DNA of 43,983 bases from an uncultured Verrucomicrobiota bacterium (GCA_903847335.1 CAINDI010000017.1:1-43983), one strand, 5' to 3'; positions 1-9,418 are shown, counted from the first letter of the stretch. Program-made: numbers and translations. The notes: generated from the letters alone by a model not told the origin.

Positions 1-611
1 AATCCCCACCGCGCTTGGAGCGCGAGACCACCGGCGAAAAGTTTGTCGTATTTTTCAGTCACAACAGTTGTCATGTCGGTCTTGATGACGCCGGGGCGAA
101 CTTCATACACCGGAATGTTGAACTCGCCGAGCCGGGCGGCCCAGAGTTGCGTGGCCATTGCGACGCCGGCTTTGGAGATGCAATAATCGCCCCGGTTCAC
201 CGAGGCGACGGCTGCGGAAATTGAGGAGACGTTGATGATGCAGCCGGATTTCTGGGCAATCATCCACTTCGCGACGGCTTGAGTGAGAAAATATGGGCCT
301 TGGAGATTGGTGCGAATGAGTTCGGCAAAACTTTCTTCCGTGGCGTCGAGAATATCGGCACGCACTTTCGGCGCGATGCCGGCATTATTGACGAGCACAT
401 CCAGACGGCCAAACCGCTGCCGGAGCGCGGCGAGCATTTTGGCGCGCGCGCCGGCATCGCTGACATCGCATTGGTAGTAAAAAAATTCTTTGATATCGCA
501 TGTCGGGCGCACACCGCAAATCGCGACTTCAAAACCGTCCTTCAACAACGCTTGCGCGATGCCGAGGCCGATCCCGCGACTGCCACCGGTGACGAGTGCG
601 ACGCGTTTCAT
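1..611 (-). CDS. SDR-family NAD(P)-dependent oxidoreductase (3' end outside window)
   Basis: Reading leftward from the ATG at 611 gives an open frame to the window edge. It begins MKRVALVTGGSRGIGLG, the Rossmann TGxxxGxG cofactor loop, followed by CDVSD, the NNAG motif (about residue 87) and a Ser ... YxxxK catalytic triad (SSIS near residue 141, YCISK near 155). It then continues into the RPGVIKTDM stretch that follows the active site in classical SDRs. About 203 residues are visible of the usual 245-260, so only the C-terminus is missing. The start overlaps the stop of the upstream oxidoreductase by ATGA, so the two are translationally coupled. The GH88 and KDPG aldolase neighbourhood suggests a sugar or uronate dehydrogenase, but substrate specificity cannot be read from the sequence. 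Confidence 0.93.
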   Translation of the reverse strand, partial: MKRVALVTGGSRGIGLGIAQALLKDGFEVAICGVRPTCDIKEFFYYQCDVSDAGARAKMLAALRQRFGRLDVLVNNAGIAPKVRADILDATEESFAELIRTNLQGPYFLTQAVAKWMIAQKSGCIINVSSISAAVASVNRGDYCISKAGVAMATQLWAARLGEFNIPVYEVRPGVIKTDMTTVVTEKYDKLFAGGLALQARWG

Positions 612-2074
612 TGTTTTCCCATGGTGAGTTTGACTTGTTTCACCTGTGCGGCTTCCGGTTTCTGTTTGTAGTAATCGTCCAGCGGATAGCAGCCGCTAAT
701 CATGCCGTTACGCGGCGCGGTGGTGCAATCGCTGAAGGTCCGGCAAATCAATTTCCGTTCCAGATCACCTTTCTCAATCGCATCCACAATGATGCGCGGA
801 TAGCTGAGGACGACACGCCCGATGCCGATGCTATCGACGTGACCGCGCCGGAGATAATATTGCGCAACGTGCGGCAAGTATTCTTGCAAATAAGTGTAGG
901 CGGTGCCGACGAGAATGAGTTTCGGCGCGTGTCGCTTGAGTTCTTTGACGACATTGATTTGCCGGGCACAACCGACGAGCGGGTCTTCCGGCGGTTGATA
1001 ACCGTCGCTCGGCGGATAGGCTGCCGGCCGCGAGACGTGCGGATTGTAATACGGGCTGCCGGCGGAGATGTTCACCAACGTGATGCCGAGTTGCTCGCAG
1101 ATTTTCAGAAATTGAATCGGCTCGGTCAAATCGTAGGCAACCGGATTCTGCGGGTTCACACCGAAACCGTACCGGTACGGCAAACAGTGCGAATAATCTT
1201 CCGGAATGCCCGGACCGAGTTTACCAGGTTGACTCAAGACTGGATCCGGTTTGTACGGCACAAAATCAAAAATACTGACGCGCACGCCGATGCCGAGACC
1301 GGGAACATTCGCGCGAATACCGGCGGTGATGTCGCGGAGAATGCGCGTCCGGTTTTCGAGCGAACCACCGAACAAACCGGGCCGAGTGTGCGCTCCAAGA
1401 AATTCGTGAAGCAAATAACCGTGACAATGTTTGATGTCCACGAAATCCGCGCCGCACTCCTTCGCGATTTTCGCGGCGGCAATGTACGAGTCAATCAGTC
1501 GCTTGATTTCGTCATCCGTCCAAACTTGCGCATCGCTGGTGATATTGAATTTTTTGTCGAGAATCGGGTGCCGGTAGGCGACGCGCGGTTCCAGTCTTTT
1601 CTTATCCGTCGGCCGACAAAACCGACCGGAATGCGTGAGCTGAAAACCGATAATCAAATCGTCGGTCTTACCGGGATGCGCTTGAATCAAAGTCTCGCGC
1701 AAACCGGCAATCTCGCGCTGGTTGGTTTCGTTGATGATGAGTTGATTTGGATTCGCCCGGCCTTCAGGACAAACCGCCATCGCTTCGCCGCCCCAAATCA
1801 ATTTCGCGCCGCTTTCGCCGAACCGTTGCCAGCGCCGGCGCATCGGTTCCGTCGCACCGCCGGTCGTCGTGCCGTCCCAACCTTCCATCGGATGCACGCA
1901 CCAACTATTGCCGATGGTGCGACCTTCCCACTTTAACGGCTTGGTCAACGGCGACGCGCTACCGGTAACGATGCTGTCTTCGCATTGCAAATCGATTCCG
2001 AGTTTGCCGCAGTAGTCACGGAATGCTTGCGGCGTTTTCAAACTCGGAATGCGGGTGATTTGAATGAAGCTCAT
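608..2074 (-). CDS. NADH:flavin oxidoreductase, Old Yellow Enzyme family
   Basis: This is an FMN-dependent TIM-barrel oxidoreductase of 488 residues. Visible features are the N-terminal barrel with HPMEGWDGT, the IGFQLTHSGR strand, the substrate/FMN region DIKHCHGYLLHEFLGAH (His pair as in OYE/2,4-dienoyl-CoA reductases), the NRTRILRDI helix and a late GIGRVVLSYP phosphate-binding strand. It is longer than plain OYE (about 360 residues) but lacks the second FAD/NADH half of 2,4-dienoyl-CoA reductase. The C-terminal tail has Cys residues (ICRTFSDCTTAPRNG) of the kind found in the Fe-S-type subfamily, though a full four-Cys set is not obvious. The start at 2074 (MSFIQITR) was chosen because it overlaps the upstream GH88 stop by ATGA; the frame stays open upstream but inside GH88. 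The substrate is unknown. Confidence 0.88.
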   Translation of the reverse strand: MSFIQITRIPSLKTPQAFRDYCGKLGIDLQCEDSIVTGSASPLTKPLKWEGRTIGNSWCVHPMEGWDGTTTGGATEPMRRRWQRFGESGAKLIWGGEAMAVCPEGRANPNQLIINETNQREIAGLRETLIQAHPGKTDDLIIGFQLTHSGRFCRPTDKKRLEPRVAYRHPILDKKFNITSDAQVWTDDEIKRLIDSYIAAAKIAKECGADFVDIKHCHGYLLHEFLGAHTRPGLFGGSLENRTRILRDITAGIRANVPGLGIGVRVSIFDFVPYKPDPVLSQPGKLGPGIPEDYSHCLPYRYGFGVNPQNPVAYDLTEPIQFLKICEQLGITLVNISAGSPYYNPHVSRPAAYPPSDGYQPPEDPLVGCARQINVVKELKRHAPKLILVGTAYTYLQEYLPHVAQYYLRRGHVDSIGIGRVVLSYPRIIVDAIEKGDLERKLICRTFSDCTTAPRNGMISGCYPLDDYYKQKPEAAQVKQVKLTMGKQ

Positions 2075-3375
2075 GAGAAAAATGTGTAGTACGGTTTGTT
2101 CTTCGCAATTCGCTGGACGTAGAGCGCAACTTCTCGGGCGTGGTAGTCGCCCCACATTGAAGATTCGCCGCACGGAATTTTTCGGCCCGCCGGAATGTAA
2201 TCCCAACCATTGGGCCGGTGATAAATGCTGTGGAGAATTAATCCCTGATGTTTCGCACCGGTGCTCAGATACGGTTCATCCAGCAACGTGTCGAGCACGG
2301 TCAAGCCGGCTTGCCAATATTTTTTGTTTTTCAGATACCGGCCCAACCGGAGCAAACCTTGCGCGCCGATAGCAGCCGCGGAACTATCCACCGGCTCGAA
2401 ATCATTGAATGGTTCTGCAGGCCGGTCGAGGTAATCGCCGAGTTTGTGCAACAGCGGCGCACCGGTATCCCAATATGGAATTCCATCGGTCGGCGTATTC
2501 GCGATGTAGAAATCGCAAGTCGCTTGAGCGGCTTTGAGCAAGACCGGAACGATTTCTTTATCACCAATCGCCTGCATAAATTCTAATTGCTCCGCAAAAC
2601 CGAGCATCGCCCACGCCAGACCGCGCGTCCAAGTGCTGAACGGCGAATACCCTTGCTGCGAATTCGGACAACGGAAATTTCCGTCGTTCACATTGAAAAT
2701 CACTTCGTGCGTCGTCCGGCCACGAAGGTCGTACGTATCTCGGTCTTCGCCGTAGTAAATGGAATACTTCGCGGTCGTGACGGCGTGCTGTTTCAAACGT
2801 TCCAGCAACGAAATCCGCCGGTCATTTTCTTCCATCAACACATGACCGAGCTTGTGCGCGACCGCCAGCGACCGGAGCGACCGAATCGTGTCGATGAACA
2901 GCGAGTGCGGTCCGTTGAAAGAATAAAGATAGCCACCATCTTTGGCCGGAGTCCACCGGCGCGCTTGCACTGCGCCACTCAGTTTCAGCGCTAGCTCGTA
3001 AAAATTGCGTTCCCATTCCGTCGTGGCGAACCGCCGGAGGTTGCCATAGGTCGAAACGTTGTTAAAACCGTGATCGTGAACACCGAAGTGACTGACGTGC
3101 GGTGCCATTTTCGCCACGGTGTTGTGCCGACCAATTTCGAGAAATCGTTTATCACCGGTGGCGTCGAACTGCAAAATTGCCGCGCCATACTGAAATCCTT
3201 GCGTCCACTCCGTCCAACCGCGCGCCGTGTACTTGCCGCGCACGGTGAAGACCGGTGAGCCTTTTTTCTCGTCGTAATGCGCATCGAGATCGTGAATTTT
3301 CTGGGCAGAAAGTTCCCAGAGCCGGTGAATTTTCGGCAACAGTCGAGCAGGCGTAATCGAAAAATTAATCTTCAT
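2071..3375 (-). CDS. GH88-family unsaturated glucuronyl hydrolase
   Basis: This 434-residue (alpha/alpha)6-barrel hydrolase is predicted to cleave the unsaturated uronic acid from oligosaccharides made by polysaccharide lyases, releasing a product that feeds the KDG/KDPG route. HDHGF (Asp101) and LFIDTIRSL (Asp162) match the two essential Asp positions of GH88. GYSPFSTWTRGLAWAMLG near residue 240 is the family's hallmark stretch. No signal peptide is visible, as expected for a cytoplasmic enzyme acting on imported disaccharides. It is the first gene of a leftward unit (GH88, OYE-like, SDR) and is divergent from KDPG aldolase across 54 bp, which makes one uronate-responsive control region likely (inference). 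Confidence 0.93.
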   Translation of the reverse strand: MKINFSITPARLLPKIHRLWELSAQKIHDLDAHYDEKKGSPVFTVRGKYTARGWTEWTQGFQYGAAILQFDATGDKRFLEIGRHNTVAKMAPHVSHFGVHDHGFNNVSTYGNLRRFATTEWERNFYELALKLSGAVQARRWTPAKDGGYLYSFNGPHSLFIDTIRSLRSLAVAHKLGHVLMEENDRRISLLERLKQHAVTTAKYSIYYGEDRDTYDLRGRTTHEVIFNVNDGNFRCPNSQQGYSPFSTWTRGLAWAMLGFAEQLEFMQAIGDKEIVPVLLKAAQATCDFYIANTPTDGIPYWDTGAPLLHKLGDYLDRPAEPFNDFEPVDSSAAAIGAQGLLRLGRYLKNKKYWQAGLTVLDTLLDEPYLSTGAKHQGLILHSIYHRPNGWDYIPAGRKIPCGESSMWGDYHAREVALYVQRIAKNKPYYTFFS

Positions 3376-3429
3376 GCTGGCGAATTCGTGTTCAGTTTCT
3401 TAGCATAGCGGTCAGGAGTTTGACAATCT
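3376..3429. promoter_or_regulatory. Divergent intergenic region between GH88 and KDPG aldolase operons
   Basis: These 54 bp separate two head-to-head units of uronate-related genes and must carry both sets of start signals. GGAG at 3414-3417 is the likely ribosome binding site of the aldolase, with a rather long spacing to its ATG at 3430. No convincing -35/-10 pair or long palindromic operator was found. The assignment as a shared control region rests on position only. Confidence 0.4.
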
Positions 3430-4053
3430 ATGAATCAAATACTGCAAAAACGCATCGTTCCCGTCGCCGTCATCGACAAACTTGAAGATGCCGTGCCGTT
3501 AGCCAACGCTCTGCTTGCAGCCGGTCTCGACATCATCGAAGTCACCTTTCGCACCGCCGCCGCTGCCGATTGCGTTCGCGCAATTGCGCAGGCGCATCCC
3601 GGGATGCTAGTGGGCGCCGGTACGCTGCTGGAAATTTCTCAGGTAAAACAAGCGCGCGCCGCCGGTGCAAAATTCGGCGTGGCTCCCGGCTTGAATGATG
3701 TCATCGTCCGCGCTTCGCTCGATGCCGGCATGCCGTTCGTGCCGGGCGTGGCGACGGCCAGCGAAGTCGAACGCGGCCTCGAACTCGGCTGCAAACTCCA
3801 GAAACTTTTCCCGGCAGATGTACTCGGCGGTGCGAAGTTGCTGAAGGCGCTCGCCGGACCGTACGGACATACCGGCGTGAAATTCATCCCGCTCGGTGGC
3901 GTCAACGCCCAAAACATGGCCGAGTATCTCGCCTTGCCAATTGTCGCCGCGATTGGCGGCTCGTGGATTGTGGACAAGAAATTGATTGCCGAAAAAAACT
4001 GGACGAAAATCACCGCATTGACTAAAGAAGCCTTAACCACCGCAAAATTATGA
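3430..4053 (+). CDS. eda: 2-keto-3-deoxy-6-phosphogluconate (KDPG/KHG) aldolase
   Basis: This 207-residue class I aldolase cleaves KDPG to pyruvate and glyceraldehyde 3-phosphate in the Entner-Doudoroff and uronate pathways. EVTFRT (Glu37) is the general acid/base region, GAGTL follows, and CKLQKLFPAD holds Lys125, the Schiff-base lysine of the KLFPA motif. The phosphate-binding GGVN comes near the end. The length is typical. It opens the rightward unit and overlaps the esterase gene by ATGA. With GH88 upstream it supplies the last step of uronate breakdown. No KDG kinase or uronate isomerase lies in the window, so those steps must be encoded elsewhere. Confidence 0.95.
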   Translation: MNQILQKRIVPVAVIDKLEDAVPLANALLAAGLDIIEVTFRTAAAADCVRAIAQAHPGMLVGAGTLLEISQVKQARAAGAKFGVAPGLNDVIVRASLDAGMPFVPGVATASEVERGLELGCKLQKLFPADVLGGAKLLKALAGPYGHTGVKFIPLGGVNAQNMAEYLALPIVAAIGGSWIVDKKLIAEKNWTKITALTKEALTTAKL

Positions 4054-4688
4054 TCAAACCGAACGACATCATTCTCTTTCAAGGCGACTCAATTACCGAT
4101 GCGGGTCGGAACCGGGACGTCACCGAATCTAATATCGGCTTGGGCCAAGGTTATGCGTTATTCATCGCCGCACAGTTATGCGCAGAACAGCCCAAAGCCG
4201 GTCTACAATTTTTAAACCGTGGAATCTCCGGCAACCGGATTGTCGATCTCTATGCTCGCATCAAGAGCGACACGATTAATCTCAAGCCCAACGTTCTTTC
4301 CGTGCTCATCGGCGTGAATGATACGTGGCACGAATTTGGTGGCCGGCAAAATGGCGTGGCGGTTCCGAAATATGAACGCTTATTCCGGGACTTTCTCACC
4401 GAGGTGTGCGCTGCACTACCGGATATAAAATTAGTTTTGTGTGAACCCTTCGTCTTGCCGTGCGGCGTCGTCACGCCCGAGTGGATTACTGAGATGGATC
4501 AACGCCGGGCCGTTGTCAAAAAACTGGCTGGAGAATTTCACACGAAGTTTGTACCGTTCCAAACAATGTTCAATGCTGCCATAAAACAAGCGCCACCGGA
4601 ATACTGGGCAGCTGACGGAGTTCATCCGACAGTCGCCGGTCATATGCGGATGGCTCAAACATGGATCAAGGAGGTTGAAGGCAAATGA
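4050..4688 (+). CDS. SGNH/GDSL-family esterase
   Basis: This 212-residue hydrolase carries block I FQGDSITDAGRN (nucleophile Ser14), block III GVNDTWH (the Asn of the oxyanion hole) and block V DGVHPTVAGH (Asp189, His192). That is a complete SGNH catalytic set. No signal peptide is visible, so it is probably cytoplasmic. In a carbohydrate operon it most plausibly deacetylates sugars or oligosaccharides; rhamnogalacturonan or xylan acetylesterase-like enzymes are the nearest kind by motif style. It overlaps eda upstream and the GH1 gene downstream by ATGA at both ends, which indicates one transcript. The exact substrate is not determinable here. Confidence 0.9.
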   Translation: MIKPNDIILFQGDSITDAGRNRDVTESNIGLGQGYALFIAAQLCAEQPKAGLQFLNRGISGNRIVDLYARIKSDTINLKPNVLSVLIGVNDTWHEFGGRQNGVAVPKYERLFRDFLTEVCAALPDIKLVLCEPFVLPCGVVTPEWITEMDQRRAVVKKLAGEFHTKFVPFQTMFNAAIKQAPPEYWAADGVHPTVAGHMRMAQTWIKEVEGK

Positions 4689-6037
4689 GTTTTCCAAAGA
4701 ATTTCGTTTGGGGCGTCGCCGCGGCGTCTTATCAAATCGAAGGTGCCGTCAAAGCTGATGGCCGTGGCGATTCAGTTTGGGACATGCTCTGCCGGAAGCC
4801 AGGCGCGATTTGGAGCGAGCAATCTGGTGCGGAAGCGTGCAATCACTACCGGCATTACAAGCAAGACGTGGCGTTGATGAAATCGCTGGGCGTCAATGCA
4901 TACCGGCTTTCCATTGCGTGGCCACGCGTGATTCCGGACGGTACCGGTAAGGTCAACGCGAAAGGTTTAGCGTTTTACGATAAGCTCATTGACGAATTAC
5001 TCGCCGCCGGTATCCAACCGTACGTGACGCTGTTCCACTGGGATTATCCACTGGCGTTATATCACCGGGGTGGTTGGCTAAACCGTGATTCGGCGGATTG
5101 GTTTGCCGATTACACGAAAGTTGTCGTCGATAAATTTTCTGACCGGGTGAAACATTGGATGACTTTGAATGAACCGGTCTGTTTCACTGACCTCGGCCAT
5201 CGCACCGGTGCTCACGCGCCCGGCGACAAGCTGGCGTGGGCCGAAGTTCTCCGCGCGGCACACAACGTACTCCGCGCTCACGGCCAAGCCGTTCAAGTCA
5301 TTCGGGCGCGCGCCAAGGCGAAACCGGTTGTTGGTTGGGCACCCTGCGGACGGACATGCATTCCGGCGACCGATAAACCGGCCGATATCAAAGCCGCCCG
5401 GCAATCGATGTTCCAACTCACCGAGCGCAACCTTTGGTTACATAGCTGGTGGAGTGATCCAATTTTCTTCGGACACTATCCCGCCGACGGCCTAAAAGTT
5501 TTCGGCGCGGATGCGCCACAAGTCGAACCCGGCGACATGCGCACCATCCAACAACCGCTCGACTTCTTTGGCGTGAATATTTACGGCGGCGACACGATTC
5601 GCGCCGGCAAAAACGGTCAACCGGAAGTCGTATCACCGGCCACCGGTCATGGTCTGACGGGTATGGATTGGCAAGTGACACCAGCGGCGTTGTATTGGGG
5701 ACCACGGTTCTTGCAAGAACGCTACAAACGGCCGATTTATATCACCGAAAACGGCATGAGTGGCATGGACTGGATTGCTCTCGATGGGCAAGTTCACGAC
5801 CCGCAACGAATTGATTTTTTGCATCGCTATCTGCTTGAATTAAAGCGCGCCGTTACCGATGGCATCGACATCCGCGGCTACTTCCAATGGTCAGTAATGG
5901 ACAATTTCGAGTGGGCGTATGGCTACAAGCAACGCTTCGGCTTGGTCTATGTAGATTATCCGACCCAAAAGCGTATTCCCAAAGACAGCTTCCATTGGTA
6001 CCGGCGCGTGATTGAGTCCAACGGTGCTAGTTTGTGA
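4685..6037 (+). CDS. GH1 beta-glucosidase
   Basis: This 450-residue retaining glycosidase is of normal family length. Its N-terminal FVWGVAAASYQIEGA is the GH1 signature. Glu163 in TLNEPVCF is the acid/base and Glu355 in YITENG is the nucleophile. SVMDNFEWAYGY near the end supplies the aglycone and glucose O4/O6 contacts typical of beta-glucosidases. No signal peptide is visible, so it should act on imported beta-glucosides such as cellobiose; phospho-glycosidase residues were not assessed. The start at 4685 is fixed by the ATGA overlap with the esterase stop. Confidence 0.96.
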   Translation: MSFPKNFVWGVAAASYQIEGAVKADGRGDSVWDMLCRKPGAIWSEQSGAEACNHYRHYKQDVALMKSLGVNAYRLSIAWPRVIPDGTGKVNAKGLAFYDKLIDELLAAGIQPYVTLFHWDYPLALYHRGGWLNRDSADWFADYTKVVVDKFSDRVKHWMTLNEPVCFTDLGHRTGAHAPGDKLAWAEVLRAAHNVLRAHGQAVQVIRARAKAKPVVGWAPCGRTCIPATDKPADIKAARQSMFQLTERNLWLHSWWSDPIFFGHYPADGLKVFGADAPQVEPGDMRTIQQPLDFFGVNIYGGDTIRAGKNGQPEVVSPATGHGLTGMDWQVTPAALYWGPRFLQERYKRPIYITENGMSGMDWIALDGQVHDPQRIDFLHRYLLELKRAVTDGIDIRGYFQWSVMDNFEWAYGYKQRFGLVYVDYPTQKRIPKDSFHWYRRVIESNGASL

Positions 6038-6059
6038 TCAAAGCCACAGCTAAATTTTC

Positions 6060-7424
6060 GTGGAGTTACCGGTAAGCTTCGGGCAAACTACCGGTATGTT
6101 GCTGCGACAAAGCTGGCGCGAAAATCTCGCATTCGCAGGGCGCGGTCTGAAATGGCTACTGATTCTACTGCCGATGGCAGCGCTCGTCGGATCGGCGTGT
6201 GCGCTGTTTCTCTGGAGTTTGGATGTGGTCACCCAGCTTCGCGGGCAATATACGTGGTTGCTGTTTCTCCTACCGGTGGCCGGCGTGGCAATCGGGTTTG
6301 TGTATCACTGGATTGGCCGGTCGGTCGAAGGTGGCAATAATCTTCTCCTTGATCAAATTCATACTCCCGGTGGCGGAGTGCCACGCCGGATGGCACCGTT
6401 AATTTTATTTGGCACGGTGGTGACACATTTATTCGGCGGTTCAGCTGGCCGAGAAGGAACGGCGATTCAGATGGGCGGCAGCATCGCCAGCGGTTGCGGT
6501 CGTCTAGCACATTTGAAACCGACTGAAACGCGAATTTTATTAATGGCCGGTGTGGCGGCCGGTTTCGGCGCCGTCTTTGGCACGCCGTTGGCAGGTGCGG
6601 TCTTCGCGTTGGAAGTTTTGATGATTGGCTCAGTCAAGTATGAGGCACTGCTGCCGTGTTTCATTGCCGCGGTGGTCGCCGATTGGACCTGCCAAGCTTG
6701 GAATATTCACCACACGTCGTACCACATTGCCTTCGCCGGTAACTCAATTTTTACCTTAAACTGGTTGCTGTTCGGAAAAGTCATCATTGCAGCGGCAGCA
6801 TTTGGACTAACCAGCGCATTTTTTTCAGAGTCGTCGCACCGGCTCAACAGTTTTTTCAAAACGCTTTGCCCATATGCTCCAATCCGACCGGCCATCGGCG
6901 GCGCGCTTGTCATCGGTCTCGTTTATCTCGTCGGTACGCGGGATTATCTCGGCTTGGGCGTGAACACTCCGGATTTTACCGGCGTGAGTATCGTCCACTT
7001 TTTCACCCAAACTACAATTCATCCGTGGGCGTGGTGGTGGAAAATTGTTTTCACAGTGCTGACGCTTAGCTGCGGTTTCAAAGGCGGCGAGGTAACGCCA
7101 TTATTTTTCATTGGTGCCGCATTCGGCAACGTGCTCGCCGGTCTATTGAACGCGCCGACTGACTTGTTTGCCGCGCTCGGTTTTGTCGCCGTTTTTGCCG
7201 GCGCAACCAACACACCGCTCGCTTGTACGATTATGGGGTTTGAACTTTTCGGAGCGACCTACGGTGTCTACATTGCCGCCGCCTGTTTCCTCGCCTATGT
7301 CTTCAGCGGTCATTCTGGCATCTACCTATCGCAACGCATTGCGATTCCGAAAAGCCCGCAATCGAATTTGCCAACGGAAGTTTCGTTGCGCGATGTCCAC
7401 CAAACTCAAAAACCTAAATTATGA
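6060..7424 (+). CDS. CLC-family anion channel/transporter, possibly fluoride-type (CLC-F)
   Basis: This 454-residue integral membrane protein has about ten or more hydrophobic segments. The key CLC motifs are visible: [11 protein letters not shown] in place of [19 protein letters not shown] with gating Glu132, and [18 protein letters not shown] near residue 345 in place of the GGxFxP region. GREGT rather than GREGP, and the altered first motif, recall the fluoride-exporting CLC-F subgroup; that is inference from memory of the family. A GTG at 6060 gives the longest frame. ATG at 6096 ([10 protein letters not shown]) is an equally good start, and neither has a strong ribosome site. No fluoride riboswitch was recognised in the 22-58 bp upstream. 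Its stop overlaps the trpB2 start by ATGA. Confidence 0.85.
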   Translation: MELPVSFGQTTGMLLRQSWRENLAFAGRGLKWLLILLPMAALVGSACALFLWSLDVVTQLRGQYTWLLFLLPVAGVAIGFVYHWIGRSVEGGNNLLLDQIHTPGGGVPRRMAPLILFGTVVTHLFGGSAGREGTAIQMGGSIASGCGRLAHLKPTETRILLMAGVAAGFGAVFGTPLAGAVFALEVLMIGSVKYEALLPCFIAAVVADWTCQAWNIHHTSYHIAFAGNSIFTLNWLLFGKVIIAAAAFGLTSAFFSESSHRLNSFFKTLCPYAPIRPAIGGALVIGLVYLVGTRDYLGLGVNTPDFTGVSIVHFFTQTTIHPWAWWWKIVFTVLTLSCGFKGGEVTPLFFIGAAFGNVLAGLLNAPTDLFAALGFVAVFAGATNTPLACTIMGFELFGATYGVYIAAACFLAYVFSGHSGIYLSQRIAIPKSPQSNLPTEVSLRDVHQTQKPKL

Positions 7425-8728
7425 GCACCTCAACGCGATTCACTCTGACCCAAAAACAAATCCCAACGCACTGGTATAATCTGCTGGCTGATTTTCCAAA
7501 GCCGTTACCGCCACCATTGCATCCGGGAACGAAACAGCCAGTCGGTCCGGATGCGCTGGCAGCTATCTTTCCAGAAAATTTAATCCGCCAAGAAGTTTGC
7601 ACGGACCGGTGGGTCGAAATTCCGGAGGAAGTGCGTGACATTTACGCGCTCTGGCGGCCGACACCGCTGTTGCGCGCCGTCCGCTTGGAAAAGGCGCTGC
7701 AAACACCGGCGCATATTTATTACAAATACGAAGGCGGCAGTCCGGCTGGCAGCCACAAACCAAACACCGCCGTCCCGCAAGCCTATTACAACAAACAAGC
7801 CGGCACAAAACGGCTCGCGACCGAGACCGGAGCGGGTCAATGGGGTTCGTCCTTGGCATTGGCGTGCCGGTTGTTTGGTTTGGAATGCACGGTGTACATG
7901 GTGCGCGTCAGCTTTGATCATAAACCGTACCGGAAGATGATGATGCAGACGTGGGGCGCAGAAGTTTTCGCCAGTCCTAGTAATCGAACAGAATTTGGCC
8001 GGAAATTATTAAAGGAAGACCCCAAATGCCCCGGCAGCCTCGGCATTGCCATTAGCGAAGCGGTGGAAGACACCGTCAAAACGCCCGGTACAAAATACGC
8101 TCTCGGCAGCGTACTCAATCACGTTTGCCTTCACCAAAGCGTCATCGGTCAGGAAACAATTCAACAAATGGAACTTGCCGGTGAAGAACCGGATGTCATC
8201 ATCGGTTGCGTCGGCGGCGGTAGTAATTTTGCCGGGATTGCCTTTCCGTTCATTCATCAGAAAATCACCGCCGGTAAGAAATATCGGATTGTGGCGGTCG
8301 AACCGAGTTCGTGCGCTTCCATGACCAAAGGCGAGCTCCGGTACGATTTCGGCGATACCGCACAGACGACACCGTTGATGTGGATGCACACCCTCGGTCA
8401 TGATTTCATCCCACCGACGATTCACGCCGGTGGCTTGCGTTATCACGGCATGGCACCAATGGTCAGTCACGCGCACGATCTTGGGTTGGTGGACGCCGTG
8501 GCGTATCCGCAGACGAAAGTGTTTGAAGCCGCGGTACTGTTTGCGCGCACCGAAGGGATTATTCCGGCGCCGGAGTCATCACACGCCATCCGAGCGGCGG
8601 TGGATGAGGCATTAGCCGCGCGTCAAGAAGGTAAGAAACGCGTCATTGTTTTCAATCTATCTGGCCACGGTATGCTCGACCTGAGTTCGTATGACGCTTA
8701 TCTGGCCGGCCAACTGACTGACGAATAA
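7421..8728 (+). CDS. trpB: TrpB2-type tryptophan synthase beta chain
   Basis: This 435-residue PLP enzyme makes L-tryptophan from indole and serine. GSHKPNTA holds the PLP lysine (Lys113). [12 protein letters not shown] follows, and [10 protein letters not shown] (about residue 270) is the glycine-rich phosphate loop. The N-terminal extension with [15 protein letters not shown] and RPTPLLRA marks the TrpB2 subgroup, which is about 35-40 residues longer than TrpB1 and often lacks an adjacent trpA. No trpA is present here. One possible link is that indole released during aromatic amino-acid fermentation (see the indolepyruvate oxidoreductase at 13.5 kb) is salvaged; this is speculative. The gene overlaps the CLC gene by ATGA and ends at a strong terminator. 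Confidence 0.93.
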   Translation: MSTSTRFTLTQKQIPTHWYNLLADFPKPLPPPLHPGTKQPVGPDALAAIFPENLIRQEVCTDRWVEIPEEVRDIYALWRPTPLLRAVRLEKALQTPAHIYYKYEGGSPAGSHKPNTAVPQAYYNKQAGTKRLATETGAGQWGSSLALACRLFGLECTVYMVRVSFDHKPYRKMMMQTWGAEVFASPSNRTEFGRKLLKEDPKCPGSLGIAISEAVEDTVKTPGTKYALGSVLNHVCLHQSVIGQETIQQMELAGEEPDVIIGCVGGGSNFAGIAFPFIHQKITAGKKYRIVAVEPSSCASMTKGELRYDFGDTAQTTPLMWMHTLGHDFIPPTIHAGGLRYHGMAPMVSHAHDLGLVDAVAYPQTKVFEAAVLFARTEGIIPAPESSHAIRAAVDEALAARQEGKKRVIVFNLSGHGMLDLSSYDAYLAGQLTDE

Positions 8729-8739
8729 CATTCACGCTA

Positions 8740-8776
8740 GAAAGAAAAACAGCCGGCAATTTGCCGGCCGTTTTTG
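8740..8776. terminator. Bidirectional rho-independent terminator
   Basis: GCCGGC at 8752-8757 pairs with GCCGGC at 8763-8768 across a short AATTT loop. A T-run (8771-8775) lies on the right and an A-rich run (8741-8749) on the left. It therefore works for both the trpB2 operon and the convergent L21-L27 operon. Confidence 0.85.
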
Positions 8777-8790
8777 TAATGTCTGAAGAT

Positions 8791-9048
8791 TTATGAGGTT
8801 GATAGAACTGGATCGATGTTCACTCGGTGACCGGCTTTATCAAACCGCACTTTACCAGTCTCCAATGCGAAGAGCGTCCAATCGCGACCGACACCAACAT
8901 TGCTACCGGCAACGAATTTTGCGCCGCGCTGACGGATGATGATGCTGCCGGCGCTTACGAGTTCGCCACCGTAGGCTTTGACGCCGAGCCGTTGGCTATT
9001 GCTATCACGACCGTTTCGAGAACTGCCTTGTCCTTTTTTATGGGCCAT
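8791..9048 (-). CDS. rpmA: 50S ribosomal protein L27
   Basis: This 85-residue bL27 starts with [16 protein letters not shown], whose flexible N-terminus reaches the peptidyl-transferase centre, followed by RLGVKAYGG and [18 protein letters not shown]. Length and sequence are canonical, and it lacks the cleavable N-terminal extension seen in Firmicutes. It follows rplU by 22 bp in the conserved rplU-rpmA order. The usual downstream obgE is absent: the unit stops at the bidirectional terminator. Confidence 0.98.
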   Translation of the reverse strand: MAHKKGQGSSRNGRDSNSQRLGVKAYGGELVSAGSIIIRQRGAKFVAGSNVGVGRDWTLFALETGKVRFDKAGHRVNIDPVLSTS

Positions 9049-9070
9049 AGTGGTAACTCCTTAACTAAAA

Positions 9071-9388
9071 TTACTTTGTGACGATCTCTTTAATCTTGAG
9101 CACGGTGTGATGCGCTCGGATCCCGCGTTTGCGGTGATAGCCTTCCCGTCGGCGGAACTTGAAGGCAATGACTTTCCGGCCTTTTTTGTCCGGATCAATG
9201 ACTTCGGCGGTCACATGCGCGCCGGCAACGTTGGGTTTACCGACTTGAATGTTTTCGCCATCGGCGAGCAACAAAACGTCGGGGAATGAAATTTCTGCGC
9301 CTTTAGCTCCTTCGACAAGCTCGACTTCGAGCACGTCGCCGGACTGGACGCGATATTGTTTAGCACCTGTTCTAATGACTGCGTACAT
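9071..9388 (-). CDS. rplU: 50S ribosomal protein L21
   Basis: This 105-residue bL21 begins MYAVIRTGAKQYRVQSGD and ends with the family signature RRREGYHRKRGIRAHHTVLKI region, a basic tail that contacts 23S rRNA. It is full length. It is the first gene of the rplU-rpmA pair and a candidate promoter sits just upstream. AGAAAG about 10 bases before the ATG is a weak ribosome binding site. Confidence 0.98.
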   Translation of the reverse strand: MYAVIRTGAKQYRVQSGDVLEVELVEGAKGAEISFPDVLLLADGENIQVGKPNVAGAHVTAEVIDPDKKGRKVIAFKFRRREGYHRKRGIRAHHTVLKIKEIVTK

Positions 9389-9418
9389 GGGATTAATCTT
9401 TCTGCGTTAGAGCGCGCG

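Noticed and set aside
596-1936. Long rightward open frame opposite the OYE-like gene
   Set aside because: It is a shadow of 608-2074: low-complexity Arg/Ala-rich translation without motifs, while the minus strand encodes a recognisable flavoenzyme.
6038-6095. Fluoride riboswitch before the CLC gene
   Set aside because: None of the conserved crcB-motif elements was found, and the gene lies 22 bp behind the beta-glucosidase stop.
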